From Spirosoma panaciterrae DSM 21099 (GTDB lineage: Bacteria > Bacteroidota > Bacteroidia > Cytophagales > Spirosomataceae), in contig NZ_KB893192.1 in assembly GCF_000374025.1 (NCBI RefSeq), forward strand, positions 27,395 to 91,394: DNA of 64,000 nucleotides, read 5' to 3'. The notes beneath the pieces were generated by a model that worked only from the letters and a program-made list of their open reading frames with translations, had not been told where the DNA came from and did no database searches. Shown here piece after piece: positions 1 to 9,521 of this stretch (the first letter of the stretch is position 1; every line of letters starts with the position of its first letter). The position numbers and the translations under genes were made by a program.

Positions 1-570
1 CCCGACAATGGTCATTTTTCGGGCACGGGGCGCATTTCCCAGAAAATACAACGGTACACTTTCGCCTACACCAACGCCCAACTGATTGGCCATATACTGA
101 CTCAGCAGCAGTTGGGTCGACCCTGAACCCGTATCGGCACCAACCACGGGAAATTTTCCAGCTACCAGCGAGCCCCGGAACAGGTTCCAGTCGTAATCGC
201 GGCCCACTCCTTTCAGAATCACCCCGCTCAGCTCGGCTTTGGTTTTAAGAATGCCTGCTTTCAGCGCCACCGCCTGAATGTGCCGAACGCCCGGAATCTT
301 CGTACTGTCATCGTAGAGGCTGGAATGAAGCGGTAAAGCGGTTTCTTCATACGACATGTTGTTGGTGAATTTGCTCACCCCTAGATGCGCACCAAACAGA
401 AAGATTTTCTGCTGAATGGTGTGTTTAAACCCGTATAGTACCGCAAAGGCTACAATCAGAATGGCTAAACCCAGCGCAATACTGCCAATGCCGATTCGGG
501 TAACTGTAGCCGAAAAACTGCCCTCTGGCGCGTGGCGAACCTTGCGGGCTAAAAAAACAGGAACGTTCAA
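1..570 (-). CDS. FtsX-like ABC transporter permease (LolC/LolE/MacB type), N-terminal part
   Basis: The first 190 codons of a gene running off the left edge. Its start appears to be TTG at 568-570, because an in-frame TGA lies only four codons upstream and no ATG occurs before the conserved N-terminus. The protein begins LNVPVFLARKVRHAPEG, has a first transmembrane helix (about residues 25-50) and then an extracytoplasmic domain containing ILKGVGRDYDW, SLVAGKFP and LLLSQYMANQLG. These phrases are typical of the periplasmic domain of lipoprotein-releasing or MacB-like permeases. Such permeases work with an ATPase to move lipoproteins or other envelope substrates; the ATPase is not visible here. 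Family assignment is firm, but LolC/E versus another FtsX permease cannot be settled from this fragment. Confidence 0.75.
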   Translation of the reverse strand, partial: MNVPVFLARKVRHAPEGSFSATVTRIGIGSIALGLAILIVAFAVLYGFKHTIQQKIFLFGAHLGVSKFTNNMSYEETALPLHSSLYDDSTKIPGVRHIQAVALKAGILKTKAELSGVILKGVGRDYDWNLFRGSLVAGKFPVVGADTGSGSTQLLLSQYMANQLGVGVGESVPLYFLGNAPRARKMTIVG

Positions 571-686
571 GTTGAGTCGTCAGTCGGTCCGACTATTATT
601 TTGTTCTACAACGTAAAAGTAAGAGTTTTACAGGGATTAACTGGTCAATGATTACTCCCGATTCTACGCATCAGCCCATTTGGTCG

Positions 687-2861
687 ATGATTCGACTACG
701 CTTTCCTTCGACAGCCCGACTGCTGCTGGTGCTGTCGATGCTGGGCAAGCTGTCCGTTTATGCGCAATCAGCAAGTCAGATCGACAGCCTGCTGACCGAT
801 GGTTTGCCCCTATCAACGGGTTGGCGCTGGCATCCCGGCGATAATCCGGCCTGGGCTAACCCTTCCTTCGATGACAGTCGGTGGGATAGCATCCGGCCTG
901 GGCGGGCCATCTCTCGTCTGGAAACGGTAAAAGACTATCCATTGGGCTGGTTACGCCATACGTTCACAATTACGGCAACCGCTCACCCTATTTCGCTGGC
1001 AGCTACCCTCAATCAGGCTGGCGCTTCGGCCATTTATATAGACGGCTCTCTATGGCAACGGCTGGGGCAGGTCGGTTCAACGTATCAGGCTCAACAAGCC
1101 TATACCCCATCTGATCAGGCAATCTATGTGCTGCCTCCCCTGGCTCCTGGCCGTCATGTACTGGCAGTACGTCTCTCGCAGCAACAGCCTCCCTGGTATT
1201 CCCCTAAGTTTCTTTATTTAACCCTGCCGGTATTTCGAATCACATTGTATGAAGCGCAGAATCTGGCAGTGAGTCAGTTTCGCCGACTGTATACCCAATC
1301 CCTTGGCAATTATCTGGTGGTAGGGATCTTTCTCATGCTGGGCGTTATTCACTTCCTCTACTATTATTACCGTCGAAAACGGGTTAATCTGGTATTTGGA
1401 TTGACCATGCTTTTCGGGGCGCTTTGTATTACCCTCGTTGAGTCGATGGGAAGCATTACGGATCCATCCATCGGCGAGTGGATTATTTTGGGCCAAGGCT
1501 TATTTATGTCCCTATTTATGCTGATGCTGCTGGTTACGTACTACGTTTATCTGCTTCAGCCTTTATCCTGGTTTTTGCTGATCGAGGGAGTATTGCTCAT
1601 TATTCCCCGATTTATTATGTCGATCTTTTCTTCGTGGCAGATCGCCAGTGTGTTATCCATTCTGGCCATTACGGGTCTATTTGCCGATGGCATTCGGGTC
1701 AGCATCAATGCCATTCGCGCCAAACACGTAAATGCCCGGTTTATGCTTGGTAGTATTCTGGTTATGCTGGTCATTCTGCTGGTTGGTGGATTTATGAGCT
1801 GGTGGCTATCGACTTATTTCCCGGTCAATAACCTGATCCTGTCGGCCATTACGAACCTGCTCTTTTTCCTGACCCTTCCAATCACATTTGCGACTATTCT
1901 GGCCCGCGAGCATGCCCAGACGAACCGAAACCTGGAAGAACGACTGATAGAGGTTCAACAATTATCTGCCGAAAAAGAAAGTATCCTGACCCGGCAAAAC
2001 GAAACCCTTGAACAACAGGTAACCCAACGAACGGCCGAGCTGACACAATCTCTGACCGACCTTCGCGAAACCCAGCAACAACTGATTCAACGCGAAAAAA
2101 TGGCCAGCCTGGGCGAACTGACTGCGGGCATAGCCCACGAAATCCAAAACCCGCTCAATTTCGTCAACAACTTTGCCGAAGTGTCGGAAGAATTACTGGA
2201 CGAACTACGGGACGAACAACAGAAGGGGGCCGATCGTGACCCGACGCTGGAAGAAGAACTAATGGATGATCTGGCTGGTAACCTGCAAAGGATCAGGCAA
2301 CATGGCAACCGGGCGGCCAGTATCATTAAAGGTATGCTGGGTCATGCCCGCATCAATACCGGCCAGCGCGAGCCAACCGACCTGAATGCCCTCTGTGATG
2401 AATACCTCCGCTTGTCTTACCACGGTCTGCGCGCATCCGACAAGCAGTTTAACGCTCACCTGGAAACCCATTTCGACCCTGGCCTCAGTCGGGTATCGGT
2501 TGTTGCTCAGGACCTGGGCCGGGTATTGCTCAATTTATTCAACAACGCCTTCTACGCCGTTCGTGAACGGGCTTCCCGAACCGACTCCGCTGGCTATCAG
2601 CCGACCGTTGTTGTCAGCACCCAGCAGGAGGCAACGGGAGTTACGATTACGATTCAGGACAATGGCACTGGCATACCCGATACCGTTCGGGAAAAAGTTT
2701 TCAACCCGTTTTTTACCACTAAACCTACGGGTCAGGGAACAGGCTTGGGTTTATCGCTCAGTTACGACATCATCACGAAAGGTCATTCTGGCCAATTAAC
2801 CTTCGACAGTGTACCCGATCAGGGAACGTCGTTTACCATCTGGCTACCTGCCAAACCTTAA
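687..2861 (+). CDS. 7TM sensor histidine kinase
   Basis: A 724-residue membrane histidine kinase. The preferred start is ATG 687, because it places a clear signal peptide (MIRLRFPSTARLLLVLS, ending near VYAQ) at the N-terminus; ATG 648 would add 13 poor residues. An extracellular domain (about 30-185) with a jelly-roll look (FDDSRWDSIRPG, LGWLRHTF) is followed by seven hydrophobic segments (about 205-410), a coiled coil (about 415-470), a HisKA-like dimerisation segment with the phospho-accepting His near 484 (GELTAGIAHEIQNPLN), and an ATPase domain with the N box near 615 (NLFNNAFYAV), DNGTGIPD near 658 and GTGLGLSLSYDI. This is the 7TMR-DISM architecture, which senses an unknown extracellular ligand. 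No response regulator is adjacent, so it is an orphan kinase. It is divergent from the permease gene on its left. Confidence 0.9.
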   Translation: MIRLRFPSTARLLLVLSMLGKLSVYAQSASQIDSLLTDGLPLSTGWRWHPGDNPAWANPSFDDSRWDSIRPGRAISRLETVKDYPLGWLRHTFTITATAHPISLAATLNQAGASAIYIDGSLWQRLGQVGSTYQAQQAYTPSDQAIYVLPPLAPGRHVLAVRLSQQQPPWYSPKFLYLTLPVFRITLYEAQNLAVSQFRRLYTQSLGNYLVVGIFLMLGVIHFLYYYYRRKRVNLVFGLTMLFGALCITLVESMGSITDPSIGEWIILGQGLFMSLFMLMLLVTYYVYLLQPLSWFLLIEGVLLIIPRFIMSIFSSWQIASVLSILAITGLFADGIRVSINAIRAKHVNARFMLGSILVMLVILLVGGFMSWWLSTYFPVNNLILSAITNLLFFLTLPITFATILAREHAQTNRNLEERLIEVQQLSAEKESILTRQNETLEQQVTQRTAELTQSLTDLRETQQQLIQREKMASLGELTAGIAHEIQNPLNFVNNFAEVSEELLDELRDEQQKGADRDPTLEEELMDDLAGNLQRIRQHGNRAASIIKGMLGHARINTGQREPTDLNALCDEYLRLSYHGLRASDKQFNAHLETHFDPGLSRVSVVAQDLGRVLLNLFNNAFYAVRERASRTDSAGYQPTVVVSTQQEATGVTITIQDNGTGIPDTVREKVFNPFFTTKPTGQGTGLGLSLSYDIITKGHSGQLTFDSVPDQGTSFTIWLPAKP

Positions 2862-2911
2862 ATGTACATTTATTGATCTGCCATCATGAGGCTTTGGAAA
2901 ACCTCGTGCAG

Positions 2912-2957
2912 TCGGTTCGTCCGAACCGATTACCTGATCAAACCGTAGTATCGATAC
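2912..2957. promoter_or_regulatory. Two palindromes upstream of guaA
   Basis: TCGGTTCG and CGAACCGA form a perfect 8-base inverted repeat (2912-2929, two-base centre). 18 bases further on, GTATCGATAC (2948-2957) is a perfect 10-base palindrome. Both lie 65-110 bases upstream of the guaA -7 box. No T-run follows, so a terminator for the kinase gene is unlikely; operator sites are possible but unproven. Confidence 0.3.
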
Positions 2958-3022
2958 CACAGTACGCCAAGGCTTAATCGCTTTTTGTGGTGAAATTTGA
3001 GTTGGTCAAACGAAAAATGCTC

Positions 3023-3030
3023 TAACTTTG
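3023..3030 (+). promoter_or_regulatory. Candidate -7 box for guaA
   Basis: TAACTTTG matches the Bacteroidota TAnnTTTG -7 consensus and lies 18 bases before the guaA ATG at 3049. A TTTG at 2996-2999 could be the -33 element, but its spacing of 23 bases is long. The box overlaps the alternative TTG start at 3028, which argues against that codon being used. Confidence 0.5.
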
Positions 3031-3048
3031 CATTTTAGAGACCAATTC

Positions 3049-4581
3049 ATGGCCACCGAACAAATTCTGATTCTGGATTTTGGTTCGCAATACACCCAAC
3101 TCATTGCCCGCCGGGTACGCGAACTGAACGTTTACTGCGAAATCCATCCGTATAATCACATCCCAACAATCACGGCTGACGTCAAGGGCATCATTCTTTC
3201 AGGGAGTCCATCGTCCGTGCGTGATGCCGATGCGCCCGAGGTTCATTTGGCCGCCTTCCGGCATAAACTGCCTATTTTAGGCGTATGTTATGGCGCTCAA
3301 TTGCTGGCACATACCAGCGGGGGCGAAGTACAACCTTCGTCTATTCGAGAATATGGCCGGGCCAAACTCGGCACGGTCGATACGAGCAGTCCGTTGCTGA
3401 AAGGCATCGATCAGCACTCGCAGGTCTGGATGTCGCACGCCGACACAATTACCAGCGTTCCCGAGAATTTCAGCATTATCGCTTCGACCGACACGGTTCG
3501 CGTAGCAGCTTTCCACATTGAGGGTGAGCCTACCTATGGAATCCAGTTCCACCCCGAAGTGACCCATTCCTTACAGGGTAAAACGCTGCTCCATAACTTC
3601 GTCGTCGACATTTGCGGCTGTGCCCAGAACTGGACATCCGAGTCGTTTGTCGAAAGCACGGTGGCCCAACTGAAGCAAAAACTTGGTCATGATAAAGTCG
3701 TGCTGGGCCTGTCGGGCGGAGTCGACTCATCCGTTGCCGCCATGCTGATTCATCAGGCCATTGGCAGTAATCTGTATTGCATTTTCGTTGACAATGGCGT
3801 GCTGCGAAAAGACGAATTCGAAACGGTATTGGAATCGTACAAAACGCTGGGTCTAAACGTCAAAGGCGTGAATGCCAAAGACCGATTCTACACCGCTCTG
3901 GAGGGTTTGACCGATCCCGAAGCCAAGCGGAAAGCCATTGGCAAAACGTTCATCGATGTATTCGACCATGAAGCGCACCTGATCGAAGGGGTTTCGTGGC
4001 TGGGGCAGGGTACCATCTACCCCGACGTGATCGAGTCTGTTTCTGTAAAAGGCCCTTCGGCCACCATCAAATCGCACCATAATGTGGGCGGCCTCCCCGA
4101 TTTTATGAAGCTTAAAGTCGTCGAGCCGCTGAATACCCTTTTTAAAGACGAAGTGCGGGCCGTTGGTCGGACACTCGGCCTCCCCGATTTCATTCTGGGA
4201 CGCCACCCCTTCCCCGGTCCAGGGCTGGCCATTCGGATTCTGGGTGATATTACGCCCGAAAAGGTAGCGATTCTGCAACAGGTAGATGCCCTATTTATCG
4301 ACGGTCTGAAACGCGAAGGACTTTACGATAAAGTATGGCAGGCAGGTGCGATTCTGCTACCCGTACAATCGGTTGGCGTTATGGGCGACGAACGTACGTA
4401 CGAGCGTGTGGTGGCCCTACGGGCCGTAACCAGTGTGGATGGGATGACTGCCGACTGGGCCCATTTGCCTTATGAATTTCTGGCGGATATATCGAACGAA
4501 ATCATCAACCGGGTGAAAGGCGTCAATCGGGTGGTATATGACATTTCGTCCAAACCCCCAGCTACGATTGAGTGGGAATAA
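3049..4581 (+). CDS. guaA: GMP synthase (glutamine-hydrolysing)
   Basis: A full-length 510-residue GMP synthase, converting XMP plus glutamine and ATP to GMP in the cytosol. The N-terminal class I glutamine amidotransferase domain has the nucleophile Cys80 (GVCYGAQ) and the catalytic pair His168/Glu170 (FHPE). The ATP pyrophosphatase domain starts with the P-loop SGGVDS near residue 222. The C-terminal dimerisation domain ends with the family signature [16 protein letters not shown]. The start is ATG 3049: the in-frame TTG at 3028 falls inside the promoter box. A strong hairpin terminator follows, so the gene is probably monocistronic. Confidence 0.98.
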   Translation: MATEQILILDFGSQYTQLIARRVRELNVYCEIHPYNHIPTITADVKGIILSGSPSSVRDADAPEVHLAAFRHKLPILGVCYGAQLLAHTSGGEVQPSSIREYGRAKLGTVDTSSPLLKGIDQHSQVWMSHADTITSVPENFSIIASTDTVRVAAFHIEGEPTYGIQFHPEVTHSLQGKTLLHNFVVDICGCAQNWTSESFVESTVAQLKQKLGHDKVVLGLSGGVDSSVAAMLIHQAIGSNLYCIFVDNGVLRKDEFETVLESYKTLGLNVKGVNAKDRFYTALEGLTDPEAKRKAIGKTFIDVFDHEAHLIEGVSWLGQGTIYPDVIESVSVKGPSATIKSHHNVGGLPDFMKLKVVEPLNTLFKDEVRAVGRTLGLPDFILGRHPFPGPGLAIRILGDITPEKVAILQQVDALFIDGLKREGLYDKVWQAGAILLPVQSVGVMGDERTYERVVALRAVTSVDGMTADWAHLPYEFLADISNEIINRVKGVNRVVYDISSKPPATIEWE

Positions 4582-4634
4582 ATCCCGTAGCCTCCTGGAG
4601 GTTTAGTACAGGCTCATTATTAACAAATTTTACG

Positions 4635-4668
4635 AACGCCCGACTTACTGATCGGGCGTTTTGTTTTC
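4635..4668 (+). terminator. Rho-independent terminator after guaA
   Basis: AACGCCCGA (4635-4643) pairs perfectly with TCGGGCGTT (4652-4660) across an 8-base loop, followed by a T-rich tail (TTGTTTTC). It is 54 bases after the guaA stop. Confidence 0.8.
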
Positions 4669-4679
4669 GAAAAATTCCC

Positions 4680-4687
4680 TACTTTCG
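4680..4687 (+). promoter_or_regulatory. Candidate -7 box for the DUF2911 gene
   Basis: TACTTTCG differs from TAnnTTTG by one base and lies 28 bases before the ATG at 4715. A TTTG at 4660-4663 inside the preceding terminator tail is a possible but closely spaced -33 element. Confidence 0.35.
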
Positions 4688-4714
4688 TCCGCAATTCTAA
4701 CCTTTTGTTTCTGT

Positions 4715-5260
4715 ATGAAAATCTTAAAAATGAGCCGGATTCTGGCCCTCACGCTGGCCGGTGTATGTATGACCATGATCAGTTTCGCCCAGGGTGACAA
4801 AGCCAGCCGTCCCAGCCCGCCAGCCACAGCCAGTGGCAAAATTGGCGGTGCTACCATCACCATCAATTACAGCAGTCCATCCGTAAAAGGCCGGAATGTA
4901 TGGGACCCTGCCGGAACCCTCGCTCCTTATGGCAAAGTTTGGCGGGCGGGTGCCAATGAAGCTACCGTTTTCGAAACGGATAAAGACATCAAAGTAGAAG
5001 GAAAAACTCTGCCAGCTGGTAAATACACCCTATTTGCCACACCTGGCGAAAAAGAGTGGAAAATCATTTTCAACTCACAAACGGGTCAGTGGGGTATCAA
5101 GCGGGGCGGTGAAGCCAACCGGGACCCAGCCAACGACGTGTTGACGGTAGATGTCAAGCCAAAGAAAACGGCTATGACCGAGAAACTCGTTTACGAAGTT
5201 AATGGCAAAGGGGTAAACCTGAAATGGGATACCGTCGATGTACCTATTTCGATCAAGTAA
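4715..5260 (+). CDS. DUF2911 family secreted protein
   Basis: 181 residues with an N-terminal signal peptide (MKILKMSRILALTLAGVC, cleavage near SFAQ). The mature part contains GGATITINYSSPSVKGR, then WRAGANEAT, LPAGKYTLF and WKIIFN, a set of phrases characteristic of DUF2911, a common Bacteroidota family of unknown function predicted to be a periplasmic beta-rich domain. ATG 4715 is preferred over an in-frame TTG 54 bases upstream, because it starts the signal peptide and leaves room for the promoter. It stands alone between two terminators. Confidence 0.9.
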   Translation: MKILKMSRILALTLAGVCMTMISFAQGDKASRPSPPATASGKIGGATITINYSSPSVKGRNVWDPAGTLAPYGKVWRAGANEATVFETDKDIKVEGKTLPAGKYTLFATPGEKEWKIIFNSQTGQWGIKRGGEANRDPANDVLTVDVKPKKTAMTEKLVYEVNGKGVNLKWDTVDVPISIK

Positions 5261-5276
5261 CAATAACAGATGTCAT

Positions 5277-5320
5277 GAAACGAAAAGGGGCCGAGTATGA
5301 ACTCGGCCCCTTTTCGTTTC
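5277..5320. terminator. Bidirectional terminator between convergent genes
   Basis: A perfect 19-base stem (5277-5295 with 5302-5320) with a six-base loop TATGAA. The stem core is GGGGCCGAG/CTCGGCCCC, flanked by A-rich and T-rich arms, so it can work on both strands. It serves the DUF2911 gene on the left and the YtxH gene on the right. Confidence 0.85.
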
Positions 5321-5332
5321 CTATCGAAGATG

Positions 5333-5695
5333 TTAATCAATCTTTAGTGCTTCCTGAGCCCGATCGATCCCTCTTTCTGCTGAGTTAGCTGCGTTATCGA
5401 CCGTATTGTTATAGGATCTTTTGGCCTGACTCAGCTTCTGATCTGCCTTTTCCTGACCCTCGTTTTTGTATTTATCAAAAATTTCTTCGGCCTCGTTCGC
5501 GTATTGGTTGGCGGAATGGCTTGCTTTCCCAACCACCCGGTCGACCTGAGATTTTACCTGATCGACCCCTTCTTCCCATTGCCGTTGTAAATCGTCAATT
5601 CCCTGCGTTAATTTTTCGCGTGTTTCTTTCCCGCTCCGGGGGGCTGTCAGATAACCAATGGCCAGACCAGCTAGTATTCCTCTTAGAAAGCTCAT
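5333..5695 (-). CDS. YtxH domain protein
   Basis: 120 residues. An N-terminal hydrophobic helix (FLRGILAGLAIGYLTAP) is followed by the YtxH signature SGKETREKL and then a long charged amphipathic helix rich in Gln, Glu and Lys (about 25-115). YtxH-like proteins are small membrane-anchored proteins often linked to general stress in other bacteria; the molecular function is unknown. Single gene, ending just past the shared terminator. Confidence 0.85.
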   Translation of the reverse strand: MSFLRGILAGLAIGYLTAPRSGKETREKLTQGIDDLQRQWEEGVDQVKSQVDRVVGKASHSANQYANEAEEIFDKYKNEGQEKADQKLSQAKRSYNNTVDNAANSAERGIDRAQEALKID

Positions 5696-5951
5696 AATCG
5701 TGTTTGTTTTCGGTTTTGATTTACGATTAGCTGACTACCTAAAAAAAGCATGCCATTTCACCTGGACAGACGATAAACCACTGTCTATCAATAAGAAGAT
5801 CACCTTTTATCATTTTCAGAAACGGTTCTTCTTTACAAGCCGTGAGTATTTTTTTCTACAGGATAGGGCAAACAAAGGGCCACTATTTTCATAGCGGCCC
5901 GGCAATCTATATGGGTATTTGTATCTGGAATTCTGGGTATACCTAACCCGT

Positions 5952-7364
5952 TCATCGCTTCTCAGCAATGACTTCCCGAATGTCGCTGATGATTTTCCCG
6001 GCCAGGTAGTCGGCTGTAGCCAGCGTATCCGATTCGGAATAGATTCGAATGATGGGCTCCGTATTGGATTTACGCAGGTGTACCCATTCTTTATTAAACT
6101 CGATTTTTACCCCATCGATGGTATTGATCGGATTCCGGGCGTATTTGGCCTGGATACGGTCAAGAACAGCATCGACATTAATATCGGGGGTAAGCTCAAT
6201 TTTATTTTTCGAAATGTAATAATTGGGGTAAGTCCGACGAAGAATGGAAGCTAGTTTGCCCGATTTAGCCAGATGGGTCAGAAACAACGCAATGCCCACC
6301 AGCGCATCGCGGCCATAGTGCAGGTCAGGGTAAATGATTCCGCCATTACCTTCTCCCCCAATCACGGCATCTTTTTCCTTCATCATGTCCACTACATTGA
6401 CCTCCCCAACTGCCGACGCAAAATGCTGTCCACTGTATTTCTGAGTCACATCCCGCAAGGCAATTGTGCTCGACATATTCGATACGGTATTGCTCGACCG
6501 GGGGCTTCCGGCTGGATTGTTTTTCAGTACGTAATCCGCCACTGCTACCAGCGTATATTCTTCGCCGAATGGTGAACCGTCTTCGCAAATCAGAGCCAGC
6601 CGATCAACATCGGGATCGACCACAATCCCAAGATCGGCTTTGCCTTTCTGCATCTCTTTAATAATATCCCGGAGGTTCTCAGGCAATGGTTCGGGATTAT
6701 GGGCAAAATTTCCGGTCGGTTCGCAATGGAGTTTAGTCACCTGCTCAACACCAAGTGCCTCCAGCAACATCGGAACGGCCAAACCGCCCGTCGAATTAAC
6801 GGCATCCACCACAATGCGAAAATTTCGGGCAGCAATGGCGTCTTTATCGACTAGGGGAAGCGCCAGGATCTGGTCGATGTGTTTCTGAAGCCAGGTCGAA
6901 TCGGCACGATATTGGCCTAATTTCCGCACCTCAGCAAAATCGAACGACTCCGCTTCGGCAATAGCTAATACCTCAGCTCCGTCTTGTGCCGAAATAAACT
7001 CACCTGCTTCATTGAGTAGTTTAAGGGCATTCCACTGAATGGGATTATGACTGGCGGTCAGGATAATCCCTCCCGAAGCTCCTTCACCAGGCACAGCCAG
7101 TTCGACGGTAGGGGTCGTAGACAGGCCCAGATCAACCACATTGAGGCCAAGCCCCTGCAACGTGGCCGCCACTAATTTAGAAATCATTTCGCCCGACAGC
7201 CGACCATCCCGGCCAATGACCACCGTTTGGCGATCGGGGTTACGTTGTCGCAGCCACTGCCCAAAGGCGGCTGTAAATTTAACTACATCTAAAGGTGTCA
7301 GGCCTTCTCCACTCTGTCCTCCAATCGTTCCTCGAATGCCGGAAATAGACTTTATTAATGCCAC
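5952..7364 (-). CDS. glmM: Phosphoglucosamine mutase / phosphomannomutase family
   Basis: 470 residues of the alpha-D-phosphohexomutase family. It begins SISGIRGTIGG, has the active-site phosphoserine loop TASHNP (Ser105), the Mg-binding loop DPDVDR, the sugar-binding loop GEGNGG and the C-terminal phosphate-binding SNTEPIIRIY. In Bacteroidota such proteins are usually assigned as GlmM, which interconverts glucosamine-6-phosphate and glucosamine-1-phosphate for UDP-GlcNAc and peptidoglycan synthesis. The sugar-binding loop alone does not exclude a mannose-phosphate substrate. No operon partner: the genes on either side are more than 160 bases away. Confidence 0.88.
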   Translation of the reverse strand: MALIKSISGIRGTIGGQSGEGLTPLDVVKFTAAFGQWLRQRNPDRQTVVIGRDGRLSGEMISKLVAATLQGLGLNVVDLGLSTTPTVELAVPGEGASGGIILTASHNPIQWNALKLLNEAGEFISAQDGAEVLAIAEAESFDFAEVRKLGQYRADSTWLQKHIDQILALPLVDKDAIAARNFRIVVDAVNSTGGLAVPMLLEALGVEQVTKLHCEPTGNFAHNPEPLPENLRDIIKEMQKGKADLGIVVDPDVDRLALICEDGSPFGEEYTLVAVADYVLKNNPAGSPRSSNTVSNMSSTIALRDVTQKYSGQHFASAVGEVNVVDMMKEKDAVIGGEGNGGIIYPDLHYGRDALVGIALFLTHLAKSGKLASILRRTYPNYYISKNKIELTPDINVDAVLDRIQAKYARNPINTIDGVKIEFNKEWVHLRKSNTEPIIRIYSESDTLATADYLAGKIISDIREVIAEKR

Positions 7365-7533
7365 GTGACGGGTTGGATAATTGTTTTGGTTAAATTGTAA
7401 AAATAGTTGATCATTGGCAGTCGTCGGTCAATTGGCATTACTTATTTAATGGTAAGTTGTCAATTTCCGATAAAGACCCTCTGTTTTATTCTGATCAGGT
7501 ATAGCTATAAACGAGTAGGCCTTTTCGGCTGGT

Positions 7534-8364
7534 TTAAATGAAGGTCAATTCTGAGCGTAAGGTAGAATTGGCTCGTCCCATAAACTTGCCACTGATTGGA
7601 GCAGCCAGCTCTGGTTTGGCCGTTGAGGTCAAAAAGACATGTCGATTCACCACCAGCGTCCCTTCGGTTGGGTCGAACCCACGCCAGCCAGCTCCGGGCA
7701 AATACACCTCAACCCAGGCATGAAGCTGGTGTTCCTGCTGAGGGTTGCCCAGCAGATAGCCACTTACAAACCGGGAAGCTATTCCCAGACTCCGGCAGGC
7801 CGCCATAAACAGGGTTGTATAATCACGGCACGACCCTTTCCGTTGCTGTAGCGTTTGTTCGGGTGGCAGCGGAAGCCCCTCTTCCCGAACTTCATACGTA
7901 AATTTCCAGATGGCCTGGTTCAATGCCATCAGAAAGGCCGTTGTTTGCCAGTTGGCCTGAGCGGCTAACTCCTTTGCCCAGTGTTCAACCGACTCTGTTA
8001 CACCCAGTTTGACCAGATACGGATGCAGGAGCTCTATTTCTGCTTTGGGGTACTGAAAAGGCACCTGCTGGGTATCAAAGGGAAACAGCACAAAATCAAA
8101 CGAATTAAATTCGTCGGATTCCAGTTCCATTTCGACATTGACGCGCAGATGCGAGGTTAAATGACTGAAATAAACCACCTGCTGTACATTCCCTTCTACA
8201 TCCACATTACGCACAAGCTGAGTTGGCTCAGGGTCAATCTGCAAGGTGTACGCTAGCAGCCGCTGATACGGATACATACGTGGATACAGGTACAGCGTTT
8301 GTGGCCCTAAAGCGACAGGCGTATCGTATGTGTACTCAGATTCATGCCGAACGTGCAGACGCAT
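7534..8364 (-). CDS. Transglutaminase-like protein
   Basis: 276 residues. The N-terminal bacterial transglutaminase-like beta domain (HESEYTYDTPVALGPQTLYLYPR) is followed by a transglutaminase-like core with the catalytic triad Cys179 (KGSCRDYT), His215 (HAWVEV) and Asp231 (GFDPTEG). Such proteins are predicted cytosolic proteases or amidases. It lies 79 bases downstream of the Anbu gene on the same strand, and this family is a recognised genomic companion of Anbu. Probably co-transcribed with it. Confidence 0.9.
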   Translation of the reverse strand: MRLHVRHESEYTYDTPVALGPQTLYLYPRMYPYQRLLAYTLQIDPEPTQLVRNVDVEGNVQQVVYFSHLTSHLRVNVEMELESDEFNSFDFVLFPFDTQQVPFQYPKAEIELLHPYLVKLGVTESVEHWAKELAAQANWQTTAFLMALNQAIWKFTYEVREEGLPLPPEQTLQQRKGSCRDYTTLFMAACRSLGIASRFVSGYLLGNPQQEHQLHAWVEVYLPGAGWRGFDPTEGTLVVNRHVFLTSTAKPELAAPISGKFMGRANSTLRSELTFI

Positions 8365-8443
8365 GGGACTATAGCTATGATAGATGATGGATCGTGTATG
8401 ATTCTGGTGGCGAAAATTTACATCCTATATCATACTCCCCACA

Positions 8444-9184
8444 TCATACATTTTTTACGGCGCGAACTTTTTCAAAGATGGGGTCCATCCAGTAAGAAGG
8501 CAGTTTTCGAACCGAATTGCTTAGCAGGGCGCTCCACTGGTGCGATATTTCGTCCATATCTTCCTTGTCGAGCCGATATTCGGTCATATGGAAGCTGTTT
8601 TTTGGATAGATCACGACATCCAGCGGGTAATCTACGTCGTTGGCACTGACCCGCGTAGCATCGAAAGCCAGAAAGCCAATTTTAAGCGCATCCTGCATAC
8701 TGGACTCGTACGACAGGTTTCGGAATAACAACGGCTTGCCATAGCCCGAGTTACCAATAATTTTGAACGGCGATCCCTGATCCACCTCCACCCAGTTGCC
8801 TTCAGGATAAAGTAAAAACAACTTGTGCTCAGTATCGTCTTCCAGTTGACCGCCCACAATGGCATTCAGGTTGAAATTCAACCCATTGGCGATGATCGAC
8901 GCTTTATCCTCCTGAGCGACACGCTTCACCTGTTCACCGAATGCATTAACGGCTTTGTACAGTTTATTGAATGAGCGGTCCTGTTCGGTAAGGACTTCAC
9001 TAAAGTAGGTAATGGCTTTATCTCGGACAGAGCGCAGTCCTGAAGTCATGATAAACAGGGAGTGATTCTCAACTTCATGAACTGAGATTTTTCGGTTCGA
9101 GGAGACCTCCGTACCCGAAGTCAATCGTCTGTCGGCGATGGCAACCAGGCCCGACGCCACCTTAACACCTAAGCAATACGTCAT
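8444..9184 (-). CDS. Anbu-type proteasome-like peptidase
   Basis: 246 residues matching the Anbu (bacterial proteasome-like, COG3484) family. It starts MTYCLGVKV, so Thr2 would be the N-terminal nucleophile after Met removal, with Asp18 in GLVAIADRRLTSG and Lys32 near the expected positions of the proteasome-fold active site. GNSGYGKP and SANDVDYPLDVVIY are also family-like. Anbu is a self-assembling Ntn-hydrolase of unclear physiological role, known to co-occur with transglutaminase-like, alpha-E and circularly permuted ATP-grasp genes. Only the transglutaminase is present here; the alpha-E and ATP-grasp partners are absent from both sides. Confidence 0.88.
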   Translation of the reverse strand: MTYCLGVKVASGLVAIADRRLTSGTEVSSNRKISVHEVENHSLFIMTSGLRSVRDKAITYFSEVLTEQDRSFNKLYKAVNAFGEQVKRVAQEDKASIIANGLNFNLNAIVGGQLEDDTEHKLFLLYPEGNWVEVDQGSPFKIIGNSGYGKPLLFRNLSYESSMQDALKIGFLAFDATRVSANDVDYPLDVVIYPKNSFHMTEYRLDKEDMDEISHQWSALLSNSVRKLPSYWMDPIFEKVRAVKNV

Positions 9185-9218
9185 TCTATACAGTGGGAAA
9201 ACCTAATCGTAAACCCGA

Positions 9219-9226
9219 CAAATATA
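9219..9226 (-). promoter_or_regulatory. Candidate -7 box for the Anbu-transglutaminase pair
   Basis: On the minus strand this reads TATATTTG, a full match to TAnnTTTG, 35 bases before the Anbu start codon. No TTTG is found at the ideal -33 distance. The rest of 9185-9450 holds no gene that I can support. Confidence 0.4.
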
Positions 9227-9453
9227 CAGGTTACCCCAATTTTTGTTCGATTTAGCCGTTGGTTTTTCTTTAAAATTAGGCAGAATGGCGACGTACGTTG
9301 TTGTTTCGCCCAATCTGGTGGACACGGTTCAGCCTTATATTTTCCAGAAATTAACCCTTTATAAACCAAAGGCACTGAATTCGTAGAATGTATATATACA
9401 GTAGATTACGCATGAAAATTGGCTGTTGTTCAAAGGGTTTTTAGGAAAAAAGG

Positions 9454-9484
9454 TTTGTTTTTGGGAAACGTTTGTGTTACTTTG
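9454..9484 (+). promoter_or_regulatory. Candidate promoter of the acidic protein gene
   Basis: TTTG (9454-9457), a 19-base spacer and TTACTTTG (9477-9484) give a good fit to the Bacteroidota -33/-7 pattern with one mismatch. It is 38 bases before ATG 9522 and lies inside the longer possible frame starting at TTG 9426, so that upstream start can be dismissed. Confidence 0.55.
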
Positions 9485-9521
9485 GCAAGCGGAAGGTGAT
9501 ATTCCCTTTGCCCATTTTGCA

